From: Thalassospira povalilytica
GTDB lineage: Bacteria > Pseudomonadota > Alphaproteobacteria > Rhodospirillales > Thalassospiraceae
DNA length: 64,000 nucleotides
Direction of reading: 5' to 3'
Assembly (NCBI RefSeq): GCF_002844235.1
Contig: NZ_PGTS01000002.1
Coordinates: forward strand, 829,331 to 893,330
Under the pieces are notes generated by a model, which had not been told where the DNA came from, searched no databases, and saw nothing but the letters and a program-made list of their open reading frames with translations. The translations under genes were made by a program, and so were the position numbers. This document shows positions 52,376-61,301 of the stretch, piece by piece. The number at the start of each line of letters is the position of its first letter. Position 1 is the stretch's first letter.

Positions 52376-53895
52376 CGTGCAATCGCCTCGATGATCCGGG
52401 TTTGGGTGATTTCCGCCCCCACCAGTTCGGATACCTTTTCGCGATCACGCATCACCGCAACCCGGTCGGCAAAGGCAACGATTTCTTCAAGCTCGCTTGA
52501 TGCGACAAGCAACGCCAATCCTTCGTCACACAGTTCCTTGATCAGTTTGATGATGTCGGCATGGGCACCGACATCAATGCCGCGTGTCGGTTCATCAAGG
52601 ATCAGCAGGATCGGTTTGGACACCAGCCAGCGCGCCAGAATGACCTTTTGCTGATTGCCGCCACTCAGCTGTCCGACCGGCTTTTCACTGTCCGGTGTTG
52701 CGATGCCAAGGGCCCTGATCATGTCATCGGCAAATTGCTGTTGCTCGGCCCGCGGGATCGGCCGAAGCCATCCGCGCCGCCCCTGAAGGGCCAGAACGAT
52801 GTTTTCGCGCACACTGAGTTCGGCAACAATGCCATCCTGTTTGCGGTCTTCGGGACAAAGCCCAAATCCCGACCGGATGGCATGGCGCGGGGAGCGCAGC
52901 ATCACCGGCTCCCCATCCAGAAACACAAGTCCGCTATCGGCCTTTTGACTGCCAAATATCAGTTCGGAAAGCTCCGTCCGCCCGGATCCCAAAAGCCCGG
53001 CCAGACCAACAATCTCGCCCGCATGAAGGTCAAGCGACACCGGCTCCAGCACCCGTTTCTTGCCAAGATTTTTGACCTGAATGGTGCGTTTTGGCCCGAC
53101 ATAGCTGCCCTCATCCTGATGGCGGTGCGCACTGACTTCGGCCAGTTCACGGCCCAGCATATGGTTGATAAGATCAATCTGCGGCAGGTCCCTGGTCACA
53201 AAGGTGCCGACAAGCCGCCCGTTGCGCAAAACCGTGATCCGGTCAGTAACCGCATAAACCTGATCCAGAAAATGGGTAACAAAAACAATACCCAGCCCCT
53301 TGTCGCGCAAGTCACGCATGATGCGAAAAAGCGTCTGGATTTCATCACCATCAAGCGACGCGGTCGGTTCATCCAGGATCAAAACCCGCGCATCGAGCGC
53401 AACCGCGCGCGCAATCGCCACCAACTGCTGGATCGCCACCGAATAGGACCCGAGCGGCCGATTGACATCAATATCAAGCCCCAGTGTTTCAAGGGCGGCC
53501 TTGGCATCGGCCTCGGTCTTTCTCCATGAAATAAGGCCGAATTTCCGCGTTTGGCGTTCAAGCATCAGGTTTTCGGCAACCGACAGGGTCGGCACCAGAT
53601 TGACTTCCTGATAGACCGTGGAAATCCCAAGCCCTTGTGCATCGCCCGGATGCTGCGGGTGGATTTCGATGCCATCGAGCATCACCGCCCCGGCGTCACG
53701 CGGATGCACCCCGGTAATCACCTTGATCAGGGTGGATTTTCCTGCCCCGTTTTCCCCCAAAAGGGCATGAATTTCCCCGCGTTTCAGGTCAAAATCGACA
53801 TCCTGCAACGCCTTGACCCCGGGAAAGAATTTTCCCGCACCGCGCACCGAAAGTACGGTGTCGCGTCCCCCGTCAGAAAGTGCGGCGTTTGACAT
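52372..53895 (-). CDS. ytfR: Sugar ABC transporter ATPase, YtfR-like
   Basis: A 507-residue ATPase with two fused ABC domains, as in sugar importers (RbsA/YtfR). Domain 1 has Walker A GENGAGKST (about 43-51) and signature-like YSVAIQQLVAIARAV; domain 2 has the degenerate Walker A GLLGSGRTE and the canonical signature LSGGNQQKVILARWL followed by LLILDEPTRGIDVGAH. The ATG at 53895 follows GAGG by 5 bases; the longer in-frame start 25 codons upstream is rejected. It is translationally coupled to the YtfT-like gene. Confidence 0.9.
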   Translation of the reverse strand: MSNAALSDGGRDTVLSVRGAGKFFPGVKALQDVDFDLKRGEIHALLGENGAGKSTLIKVITGVHPRDAGAVMLDGIEIHPQHPGDAQGLGISTVYQEVNLVPTLSVAENLMLERQTRKFGLISWRKTEADAKAALETLGLDIDVNRPLGSYSVAIQQLVAIARAVALDARVLILDEPTASLDGDEIQTLFRIMRDLRDKGLGIVFVTHFLDQVYAVTDRITVLRNGRLVGTFVTRDLPQIDLINHMLGRELAEVSAHRHQDEGSYVGPKRTIQVKNLGKKRVLEPVSLDLHAGEIVGLAGLLGSGRTELSELIFGSQKADSGLVFLDGEPVMLRSPRHAIRSGFGLCPEDRKQDGIVAELSVRENIVLALQGRRGWLRPIPRAEQQQFADDMIRALGIATPDSEKPVGQLSGGNQQKVILARWLVSKPILLILDEPTRGIDVGAHADIIKLIKELCDEGLALLVASSELEEIVAFADRVAVMRDREKVSELVGAEITQTRIIEAIAR

Positions 53896-54036
53896 GTTCC
53901 TCACCCTCTCCCTGTTTTTTGATTTTTGTTCCTGATACGGCGCGACGCACCCCGGCCAAAGCCGAAGCACGTCACACCCGCTACCCAGCTACGCAACCGG
54001 CACCGTCACCCAGGGATCACGGTGCCGACTGACATG

Positions 54037-54984
54037 TTATTTGCTGCGCATTTTGTATTCTTCTGCTGCGGTATCAGGCAGGAAAAGCGGACCATTTGCC
54101 TTGATCCATTTCGGGACTTCCTGACCGGCTTTTGCGGCCTTGATCGCGTCAAAGGACGGCCCGCCCAGATGCGGGTTCAGCTCGATCGTGGCGTTGGTGT
54201 CGCCATCGGCCATCGCCTTGAAGATATCGGGCACCGCATCAATCGAAACGATCAGAATATCGGTCCCCGGTTTCAGACCGGCTTCCTTGATGGCCTGCAC
54301 AGCACCAAGTGCCATGTCATCATTATGCGCATAAACCGCACAGATATCCTTACCGCCATTTTCGGCCTTCAGGAAGCTTTCCATCACTTCCTTGCCACCC
54401 GAACGGGTAAAGTCGCCCGACTGCGACCGGATGATATTGATGCCCGGGAAGTTCGAAACAACCGATTCAAACCCGGCTTTGCGGTCATTGGCCGCGGATG
54501 ATCCCACCGTGCCCTGCAATTCGACAACATCGCAAACCGCGTTGGTTTCCGCCGCAAGCCATGCAGCGGCAAGCGCGCCTTCAACCACGAAGTCCGATGC
54601 CACCTTGGTCAGATACAGGTCTTCGCTGGCGTCAACGCCGCGATCCACCAGCACCACCGGAATGCCGGCATCTTTTGCTTCTTTCAGGACCTGATCCCAG
54701 CCGGTTTCAACAACCGGGGCCAGAAGAATGCCGTCAACGCCTTGCGCGATGAAGGAACGGACAGCCTTGATCTGGTTTTCCTGTTTTTGCTGCGCATCGG
54801 AGAATTTGAGATCAATACCGCGTTTTTCAGCCTCGGCCTTGATCGATGCGGTTTCAGACGTCCGCCAGCCACTTTCAGACCCGATCTGCGAAAAGCCGAT
54901 CATCATTTCAGCCTGTGCCGCAAATGAAAGACCAAGCGCAACGCCAAGTGCCGCAGTTGATACTGCAAGCTTTTTGAATTTCAC
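54037..54984 (-). CDS. ytfQ: Periplasmic sugar-binding protein, YtfQ-like (galactofuranose type)
   Basis: A 315-residue periplasmic binding protein. The block MIGFSQIGSESGWRTSE, then DAQQKQENQIKAVRSFIAQGVDGILLAPVVETGW, then IRSQSGDFTRSGGKEVMESF tracks E. coli YtfQ almost residue for residue; YtfQ binds galactofuranose. A signal peptide of about 22 residues ends in AQA. No ATG is well placed: two consecutive GTG codons (54987 and 54984) follow GGAGG by 5 and 8 bases, and I use the second. It heads the ABC operon and is divergent from galM. Confidence 0.88.
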   Translation of the reverse strand: MKFKKLAVSTAALGVALGLSFAAQAEMMIGFSQIGSESGWRTSETASIKAEAEKRGIDLKFSDAQQKQENQIKAVRSFIAQGVDGILLAPVVETGWDQVLKEAKDAGIPVVLVDRGVDASEDLYLTKVASDFVVEGALAAAWLAAETNAVCDVVELQGTVGSSAANDRKAGFESVVSNFPGINIIRSQSGDFTRSGGKEVMESFLKAENGGKDICAVYAHNDDMALGAVQAIKEAGLKPGTDILIVSIDAVPDIFKAMADGDTNATIELNPHLGGPSFDAIKAAKAGQEVPKWIKANGPLFLPDTAAEEYKMRSK

Positions 54985-55023
54985 CACGATTTCCTCCCTA
55001 AGTGTGGTTTTATTGCTTAAAAG

Positions 55024-55080
55024 CCATATAGTATTACAATATGATTTGTTAACGCTCAACCATATAGTGATTGCGATACT
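55024..55080. promoter_or_regulatory. Direct repeats between the ytfQ-like and galM genes
   Basis: CCATATAGTATTACAATAT (55024-55042) and CCATATAGTGATTGCGATAC (55060-55079) are near-identical direct repeats, 36 bases apart. They lie between divergent promoters and have half-symmetry resembling the ATTCATATTATATGAAT palindrome ahead of the GntR gene. Confidence 0.45.
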
Positions 55081-55150
55081 CCACCTATCGCCTATAACGA
55101 TCAAAAGCATCGGATAAACCGAGAAAAATCAAAGATTACGGGAGAACAGA

Positions 55151-56212
55151 ATGCCTAAAAGCCACCAACCATCAGACATGGCAGAACCATCCACAAAAAC
55201 CCGTAATTCGGGTGAAAATGCCCCGCGTGTGGTGCTGCGCACGTCGCAGATTCGCCTTACGGTTTCTGCGCTTGGCGCGCGTATTTGCGCCCTTGATTTG
55301 TATGAGGATTCAGATTCCTGTGGCACAAACATCGCCATCGGCCTTGCCGATGATGCGGCCTATCTGGCACAGGACAGCTATATCGGGGCTGTTTGCGGCC
55401 GTTACGCCAACCGGATCGAAAAGGCCCGCTATACCGACCCAGACGGTCATGACGTAACGCTTTCCGCCAACGAGGGTGAAACCCACCTTCACGGCGGCAA
55501 GGACGGGTTTGACCGACGGGTCTGGGATATTGCCGATCAGTCGGAAACAATCGTGACGTTCAAGCTGACCTCACCTGACGGGGATCAGGGCTATCCGGGC
55601 ACACTGAATGCGACGGCAACATATTCGATTGTTGGTGAAAACCGCGTGCGTCTTGATATTTCGGCAACCTGCGATGCGCCCTGCCCGGTCAATATGACCA
55701 GCCATGCCTATTGGAACCTGACGGGTAAATTTGACCAATCAGCGGCCGATCATGTCCTGAAAATCACGGCCAATCATTGGCTTCCGGTCGATGAAAAACT
55801 GATCCCGCTTGCCGATAAACGCGACGTGACCGGTACCGGCTATGACTTCCGAAGCCCGGCCCGGATATCAGACATGCTGCCGCGCGCGACACAGGGCTTT
55901 GACCATAATTTCTGCCTGACCGGGGATCGCGGCGCCTTGCGCCATATCGCGACCCTTTCCGATCCGGACAGCGGCCGTTCGATCGAACTGTCCTCAACCG
56001 AGGCCGGCTTGCAATTCTATCTTTCCCAACATTTTACCGACGCCATGAAATCGGCAACCGGCGTGCCCCTGCACACATCCGCCGGCATCGCACTGGAACC
56101 ACAAACCTGGCCCAACAGCCCCAACCGCCCGGACTTCCCAAGCCCCTGGCTGAAACCCGGCGAAACTTACCAGCATGTGATTGAGTGGGAGTTTTCATCA
56201 AAGACCAGCTGA
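55151..56212 (+). CDS. galM: Aldose 1-epimerase (galactose mutarotase)
   Basis: A 353-residue mutarotase that interconverts alpha and beta aldoses. The catalytic His lies in NMTSHAYWNLTG, and the general-base Glu in GIALEPQTWPNSPN. Substrate-contacting ANRIEKARY (136... RYANRIEKA) and NEGETHLHGG match the GalM family. GGGAGA precedes the ATG by 5 bases. It is divergent from the galactofuranose-type ABC operon, which suits processing of the imported sugar before oxidation by the SDR dehydrogenase. The C-terminus WLKPGETYQHVIEWEF is typical. Confidence 0.88.
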   Translation: MPKSHQPSDMAEPSTKTRNSGENAPRVVLRTSQIRLTVSALGARICALDLYEDSDSCGTNIAIGLADDAAYLAQDSYIGAVCGRYANRIEKARYTDPDGHDVTLSANEGETHLHGGKDGFDRRVWDIADQSETIVTFKLTSPDGDQGYPGTLNATATYSIVGENRVRLDISATCDAPCPVNMTSHAYWNLTGKFDQSAADHVLKITANHWLPVDEKLIPLADKRDVTGTGYDFRSPARISDMLPRATQGFDHNFCLTGDRGALRHIATLSDPDSGRSIELSSTEAGLQFYLSQHFTDAMKSATGVPLHTSAGIALEPQTWPNSPNRPDFPSPWLKPGETYQHVIEWEFSSKTS

Positions 56213-56234
56213 ACCATCCCCCAAAACATGCAAA

Positions 56235-57818
56235 TCAGATGGCGGCCACGGTTCCATCCGCACGCGGATCCGTTGCACCTTCCATAACCCCGTTCGGGCG
56301 TAACCGGATACCACCGGCATGACCCATCATGTCTTCATAGGGGCCAACGACTTCGACCGCGTGGCCTGCTGATTTGAGCTGATCAATCAGGGCCGGGTCA
56401 AAGCGGTTTTCAAGTTTAAGCGTGGTGGTTTCATCGCCCCAGGTCTTGCCAAGCAACCAGCGCGGCGCGGTGATTGCTTCCTGCAAATCCTGACCAAACA
56501 GGACATTGCGGGTAAAGACCGCCGACTGGGTTTGCGGCTGGCCCTCGCCGCCCATGGTGCCATAAGTCAGAACCGATCCGTCATTGAGCCTTGCCATCGC
56601 CGGATTGAGCGTATGGAACGGCAAGCGCCCCGGCCCGAGCTGATTGGGACCGTCATGAAGCGTAAAGCTGGCCCCGCGGTTCTGCCACAAAACGCCGGTT
56701 TCCGGTACCACGATGCCCGATCCGAATTCCCAGAAGATGCTTTGGATATAGCTGACTGCAACACCGTTGGCATCAACCGCCCCCATCCAGATGGTATCGC
56801 CGGGCTTGGCGACATGCGGCCAGGGCTGCGCGGTTTGCATGCTGATTTTTGCGGCTTCCTGCGCAAGGTTTTCATCCGAAAGCAACGCCATCGGATCAAT
56901 GGTCATGCGGTCGGGATCGCCAACATGATTGTTGCGGGCGATAAAGGCGCGCTTGGTCGCTTCAATCAGTCCGTGGACATGATCAAACCCGTCACCGGCC
57001 TTCACCCCCAGCCGGTCGAAAAGACCAAGGATCATAAGCGATGCCACCCCCTGGGTCGGTGGCACCATGTTAAAGACCGTGCCGGTCGACAGCTGGACAG
57101 AAAGCGGTGTCATGACCTTGGCGTGGTAGCCCTCCAGATCGCCAAGCCCGATCGGGCTGCCGACGGCAGCAAGACCATTGGCATTGCTGCGCGCAATGTC
57201 GCCGCGATAAAAATCATCAAGCCCGACCTTGCCAAGATGTTCAAGCGTCGCGCCAAGGGCCGGTTGCTTCAACACATCGCCAATCGCGGGAATGCCAATG
57301 GCGGCATAGGTATCGACAAAGCCCGGAACGTCTTTGAGCTCCGCCATTTTGGTTGTGGTCAGTTCGACCTGAGATTTCGTGACCGGCACCCCGGCCCGGG
57401 CGTGATGCACCGCATCGGCCAGCAACCGTTCAAGCGGAACTTTCCCGCCGATCCCTGTTGCGATATCAGCAGCCTTGATCCAGCCACCAATCGCCCCGGC
57501 AACCGTCAACGCCGCCAGCGGCCCGCGCGACGGGATCGCGGCATGGCCTTGCTGACGATAGAAATCGGGGGTCGCAGCCCCCGCCGCCCCGCCGCAAGCC
57601 CGAATGGCAACCGGGTCCTTGCCCGGTTCGGCAATCAGCCAGAACCCGTCCCCCCCGATCGCATTCATATGCGGATAGACAACCGCAATGGTGGCGGCCG
57701 CGGCAATCATTGCCTCGACCGCATTGCCGCCATCGCGCAGGATATCGCGCCCGGCCTGGGCTGCCAGATGATGGGGGGCCGTAACCATGCCACCAAGTGC
57801 GGTTCTTGAACGTAACAT
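56235..57818 (-). CDS. Gamma-glutamyltransferase-family Ntn hydrolase
   Basis: A 527-residue protein with the GGT fold: GGNAVEAMIAAAATIAVVYPHMNAIGGDGF near the N-terminus, and the autocleavage site with catalytic Thr in DTIWMGAVDANGVAVS, then EFGSGIVVPETGVLW. In GGT proper the site reads TTH; here it is DTIW, the form seen in oxamate amidohydrolase HpxW and related non-GGT members. So hydrolysis of an amide or lactam other than glutathione is more likely. No signal peptide is seen. The TRAP operon on the same strand starts 128 bases upstream; the imported acid may be its substrate. Confidence 0.8.
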   Translation of the reverse strand: MLRSRTALGGMVTAPHHLAAQAGRDILRDGGNAVEAMIAAAATIAVVYPHMNAIGGDGFWLIAEPGKDPVAIRACGGAAGAATPDFYRQQGHAAIPSRGPLAALTVAGAIGGWIKAADIATGIGGKVPLERLLADAVHHARAGVPVTKSQVELTTTKMAELKDVPGFVDTYAAIGIPAIGDVLKQPALGATLEHLGKVGLDDFYRGDIARSNANGLAAVGSPIGLGDLEGYHAKVMTPLSVQLSTGTVFNMVPPTQGVASLMILGLFDRLGVKAGDGFDHVHGLIEATKRAFIARNNHVGDPDRMTIDPMALLSDENLAQEAAKISMQTAQPWPHVAKPGDTIWMGAVDANGVAVSYIQSIFWEFGSGIVVPETGVLWQNRGASFTLHDGPNQLGPGRLPFHTLNPAMARLNDGSVLTYGTMGGEGQPQTQSAVFTRNVLFGQDLQEAITAPRWLLGKTWGDETTTLKLENRFDPALIDQLKSAGHAVEVVGPYEDMMGHAGGIRLRPNGVMEGATDPRADGTVAAI

Positions 57819-57895
57819 CGTAATCCGGCCTCCCTGCCGTAATGCTTTCGGTCATGCTGCGTACTTTTCGCACATTGTCCGGTGATTTCTTCTTA

Positions 57896-57918
57896 GCGCC
57901 GTTTTTCCAGAACGGCGC
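57896..57918. promoter_or_regulatory. Stem-loop between TRAP permease and GGT-like genes
   Basis: GCGCCGTT (57896-57903) pairs with AACGGCGC (57911-57918) around a 7-base loop. No T-run follows on the minus strand, so it could weaken rather than stop transcription between the TRAP and GGT-like genes. Confidence 0.4.
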
Positions 57919-57946
57919 CCGGCTTTTCACATCGTAGAAAGAAATC

Positions 57947-59272
57947 CTACCAGCCGATCAGATCAGGCAACCAGCTTGTCAGTTCCGGGAAAATGAACAG
58001 CAGGATCAGGGCCAGTGCCTGGATACCGATAAACGGTATCACACCGCGATAGATATCAACTGTCGAAACCGACGGCGGTGCCACCCCCTTAAGGAAGAAC
58101 AGCGCCCAGCCAAAAGGCGGTGTCAGGAAGCTGGTTTGCAAATTCATCGCCACCAGAATGGCAAGCCAGGCCATGTCGATGCCGCTATTTTGGAATACCG
58201 GCAAGAACATCGGAAGCGCGATATAGGAAATCTCGATCCATTCAAGAAAGAAGCCCAGAACAAAGATCACGCCCATCATGAACAGAAGGTTGCCCATATC
58301 GCCGCCCGGCACCCATTCAAACATCGCATGAACAAGCCCCTCGCCACCAAGCCCGCGGAAGGCCAGACCGAATGGCTGCGCACAGATCAGGATAAAGAAC
58401 ACCATCGCACTGGTGATCAGCGTGTCATGCAAAACATCGCGCATGACGCCAAGGCTGAGACGCCGGGTAAAAAGCGCAAGAAGCAACGCGCCGAGCGCCC
58501 CCATCGAGGCCGCCTCGGTCGGGGCGGCAATCCCGCCAACGATTGACCCAAGCACAGCAAAAACCAGCGCCAGCGGCGGCAGAACCACCTTGACGATCTT
58601 GATCAGCAGGTCGCGCGAACTTAGCGCATCGCGTTCATCCTGTGGAATGGCCGGCACCATTTCGGGTTTGAATATCCCCAAAAGGACAAGATAAAGCCCA
58701 AGCATCCCCGCCAGGATCAGCCCCGGCACCATGGCCGCGGCAAACAGGGTCCCGACAGATTCACCCAGAATATCAGCCAAAAGGATCAGCACCAGACTGG
58801 GCGGAATGATTTGCCCAAGGGTGCCCGATGCACAGATCACCCCGCTGGCAACGCCCTTGTCATAGCCGCGATTGATTAGCGGCTGGAGCGACAGCAAACC
58901 CACCGTCACAACCGTTGCCCCGACCACGCCCGACGATGCGCCCATCAGAACCCCGACAATAACAATTGCAAGCCCCATGCCGCCCTTGAGCCGCCCCATG
59001 GCATGACCGATCACATCAATCAGTTCTTCGGCCAGTTTCGACTTTTCAAGCATCACCCCCATAAAGATAAAAAGCGGCAAGGCCAGAAGCGTATAGTTGG
59101 TCACAACCCCGTAAACGCGCGCAGGCAACAGATTGAACAGGCCGGTTCCAAACCCCATAATCCCAAAGGCAAATCCCGAAATCGCAAGCGAGATCGCCAC
59201 CGGCACACCAAGCACGAGGAAGCCAAAGAAGCCCCCGACCATGCCGATGGCCAGCCATTCATTTCCGGTCAT
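57947..59272 (-). CDS. TRAP transporter large permease, DctM family
   Basis: A 441-residue DctM subunit with about 12 hydrophobic helices; VIGHAMGRLKGGMGLAIVIVGVLMGASSG and SGTLGQIIPPSLVLILLADILGESVG are the family blocks. It is one residue-length class with mannitol/chloroaromatic-type TRAP large subunits. It follows the small permease by 6 bases and the binding protein by one further gene. The GGT-like gene is 128 bases downstream, on the same strand, suggesting a single unit. Confidence 0.9.
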   Translation of the reverse strand: MTGNEWLAIGMVGGFFGFLVLGVPVAISLAISGFAFGIMGFGTGLFNLLPARVYGVVTNYTLLALPLFIFMGVMLEKSKLAEELIDVIGHAMGRLKGGMGLAIVIVGVLMGASSGVVGATVVTVGLLSLQPLINRGYDKGVASGVICASGTLGQIIPPSLVLILLADILGESVGTLFAAAMVPGLILAGMLGLYLVLLGIFKPEMVPAIPQDERDALSSRDLLIKIVKVVLPPLALVFAVLGSIVGGIAAPTEAASMGALGALLLALFTRRLSLGVMRDVLHDTLITSAMVFFILICAQPFGLAFRGLGGEGLVHAMFEWVPGGDMGNLLFMMGVIFVLGFFLEWIEISYIALPMFLPVFQNSGIDMAWLAILVAMNLQTSFLTPPFGWALFFLKGVAPPSVSTVDIYRGVIPFIGIQALALILLFIFPELTSWLPDLIGW

Positions 59273-59278
59273 GTCTGA

Positions 59279-59848
59279 TTAGTCTCCTGCGCCGCTTTGT
59301 GGTATCGCGGCGGATGTCTCATAGGTGGGAACGCCGCTTTCGGCGCGTATCTGTCGATAATTGATCATTGCCTGTGACACGGCCTGCACCAGCAAAAGCC
59401 CGAAGCCGACGGGAATGAATGCCTTAAGCAGGAAACGATATGGCAAGCCCCCCGGATCGGGGGATCCTTCGCCCATCATGATGGATTGTTCGACATAGGG
59501 GATCGAAAACCAGATCAATGCCGCGCCAAGAATTGCCATCAGAACAGCCGAAAACAGGTCAATGACCGCCCGGGCCCGCGGGCCCAGACGTTCATAGAGA
59601 AAATCGACCCGCACGTGACCACCATGACGCATGCCATACGCCATGCCCATCAATGCAATCGGCGAGACCAGATGCCATTCAAGCTCCTGCATTGCCACAC
59701 TTCCCGAATTCAAAAGATAGCGCAGCAACACATTGCCGCCGACCACCAGAACAAGGGCCAGACCACTGATCGCGGCCCCCCATCCGGCAATATCGACAAT
59801 CAGGCCAAGAACACGGTCAAAAAGTGATTCGGTGCGGGTCGTCGTCAT
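59279..59848 (-). CDS. TRAP transporter small permease, DctQ family
   Basis: A 189-residue membrane protein with four helices (about 15-40, 48-68, 92-115 and 138-160). The conserved MRHGGHVRVDFLYERLG loop is the DctQ hallmark. It lies one base after the binding-protein gene (59850) and six before the large permease gene, so the order is binding protein, small, large subunit. Confidence 0.88.
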   Translation of the reverse strand: MTTTRTESLFDRVLGLIVDIAGWGAAISGLALVLVVGGNVLLRYLLNSGSVAMQELEWHLVSPIALMGMAYGMRHGGHVRVDFLYERLGPRARAVIDLFSAVLMAILGAALIWFSIPYVEQSIMMGEGSPDPGGLPYRFLLKAFIPVGFGLLLVQAVSQAMINYRQIRAESGVPTYETSAAIPQSGAGD

Positions 59849-59849
59849 G

Positions 59850-60968
59850 TCAGCTCATCCCGTCTTTCGATGAAATGATCCCGTGATAGGGTTTTTCACT
59901 GACGGCCGCCCATTCGTGATGGTTGTCGCGGAACGCCATGAAGCTTTCATGGACCTTTTTGGTGATCGGGTCCTTGGCGGCTTCGGCTTCGAGGGTTTCC
60001 TTGGTGATGCCCTTAAGCTTGGTGACCACTTCATCAGGAAGGGTCTGGGCGGTCACGCCAAAGTTTTCGACCAGATCACGCAGGGCGGCTGCGTTATTGG
60101 CTTCGCACCAGGAATGGCTGTCAAGGTTGCAGGCTTGGGCGGCGTTCTTGACGATCGCCTGAAGGTCGGCCGGAAGGCTTTCCCAAGCCTTCTGATTGAT
60201 CAGAAGTTCGGTGACATTGGACGGTTCGTGCCAGCCGGTGGTGTAATAGTATTTTGCGGCCTTCTGCAGGCCCAGACGACGGTCCTGATAGGGGCCGACA
60301 AACTCGGCAGCATCAATCACACCACGTTCAAGGGCCGGGAAGATTTCCCCACCCGGAAGCAGTTTCACTTCAACACCGATCTGCTGGTACACTTTGCCTG
60401 CCAGACCCGGAATACGCATTTTCAGGCCCTTGAAATCATCAAGGCTTTCGATCGGCTCGCGGAACCAGCCGGTCATCTGAACACCGGTATTGCCCATCGG
60501 GAAGGCGACAAGACCATATGGCTTGTAAACTTCATGCCACAGATCAAGACCACCGGCATGATAAAGCCAGGCATTCATCCCCTGGAAGTTCAGGCCGAAC
60601 GGAACCGTGGTGAAATACTGGGCAGCAAAGATCTTGCCGGCCCAGAAATAGGCGTTGGCCGCATTCATTTCGACCGTGCCGGCCTGAACCGCGTCAAACC
60701 CTTCAAGCGCCGGGATCAGTTCGCCTGCGGCAAAATGCTGGATATTCAGGCGCCCGTTTGACATCTCGGTCACGCGTTTGCAGAAATCCTCGGGGCTGCC
60801 CGGACCGGTCACATAAAAAGGCGACCCCGGACCATAAGCATTGGTCATTTTCCAGTTAAAGGTTTCCTGGGCACGCACGATATTTGGTGCCGCCACAACA
60901 GCTGCCCCCGCAGCTGCCGCACCGACTGCGGACTTTGTCAAAAAGTCGCGCCGTTTCACATTCGTCAT
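59850..60968 (-). CDS. TRAP solute-binding protein, DctP-like, Tat-exported
   Basis: A 372-residue periplasmic protein. The N-terminus NVKRRDFLTKSAVGAAAAG is a twin-arginine signal, ending near VRAQ. The mature chain has the DctP-type ligand region LKMRIPGLAGKVYQQIGVEVKLLPGGEIFPALERGVIDAAEFVGPY, with the conserved Arg, plus WHEPSNVTELLINQKAWE. That resembles the branch reported for lactate, pyruvate and other 2-oxo acids (TakP-like). The ATG at 60968 follows AGGGAG. A GntR regulator lies divergently and two TGTATACA palindromes flank the promoter region. Confidence 0.88.
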   Translation of the reverse strand: MTNVKRRDFLTKSAVGAAAAGAAVVAAPNIVRAQETFNWKMTNAYGPGSPFYVTGPGSPEDFCKRVTEMSNGRLNIQHFAAGELIPALEGFDAVQAGTVEMNAANAYFWAGKIFAAQYFTTVPFGLNFQGMNAWLYHAGGLDLWHEVYKPYGLVAFPMGNTGVQMTGWFREPIESLDDFKGLKMRIPGLAGKVYQQIGVEVKLLPGGEIFPALERGVIDAAEFVGPYQDRRLGLQKAAKYYYTTGWHEPSNVTELLINQKAWESLPADLQAIVKNAAQACNLDSHSWCEANNAAALRDLVENFGVTAQTLPDEVVTKLKGITKETLEAEAAKDPITKKVHESFMAFRDNHHEWAAVSEKPYHGIISSKDGMS

Positions 60969-61035
60969 TGATGTCTCCCTGATAGAGATAGCTATTTCTT
61001 TGAAACGTACTCTCAACGGAATGCATTCCGCACTG

Positions 61036-61043
61036 TGTATACA
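61036..61043. promoter_or_regulatory. TGTATACA palindrome near the TRAP promoter
   Basis: A perfect 8-bp palindrome, of the TNGTNNNACNA class bound by FadR-type GntR regulators, placed 68 bases upstream of the TRAP binding-protein start. Its twin sits at 61244-61251 next to the GntR start. Confidence 0.55.
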
Positions 61044-61143
61044 TCTTGCAACCGTCGTGCCATTTCATATTTTTCAATGACTTATGTGATTTTCACCTCT
61101 CACTCAGCAACAAGTTATGTTTATTATTTAATCATTATCTTGC

Positions 61144-61177
61144 GCTGCATATATTTATTGCACATAAAATATGCAGC
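61144..61177. promoter_or_regulatory. Dyad in the middle of the TRAP-GntR control region
   Basis: GCTGCATAT (61144-61152) and ATATGCAGC (61169-61177) are perfectly complementary 9-bp arms with a 16-base spacer. It could be an additional operator or a looping element. Confidence 0.45.
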
Positions 61178-61243
61178 AAACCTGGTCGCGTAAAAGCAAT
61201 CATGCGCAACTCTTGGTATTCTTGGATTTGATGGCAAAACTGA

Positions 61244-61251
61244 TGTATACA
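61244..61251. promoter_or_regulatory. TGTATACA palindrome near the GntR promoter
   Basis: TGTATACA within ATGTATACAT (61243-61252), 50 bases before the GntR ATG. It matches the copy at 61036 and fits auto-control by the GntR protein. Confidence 0.55.
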
Positions 61252-61301
61252 TTCGTTAAAGGGAAACCGCATAAACCTCGTAAGAAGGGTTAAAACGCCA
61301 T

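Larger units (their letters stand above)
60969..61301. other. Divergent control region of the third TRAP operon
   Basis: These 333 bases contain two TGTATACA palindromes (61036-61043, 61244-61251), one near each gene, and a 9-bp-arm dyad (61144-61177) in the middle. The centre is strongly A+T-rich. I see no coding sequence in it. Confidence 0.65.

Noticed and set aside
52561..53529. A 322-codon plus-strand frame opposite ytfR
   Set aside because: The minus strand carries both ABC ATPase domains. The plus frame is a shadow.
56532..57809. A 425-codon plus-strand open frame opposite the GGT-like gene
   Set aside because: It lies antisense to a gene with a complete GGT pattern and lacks recognisable domains.
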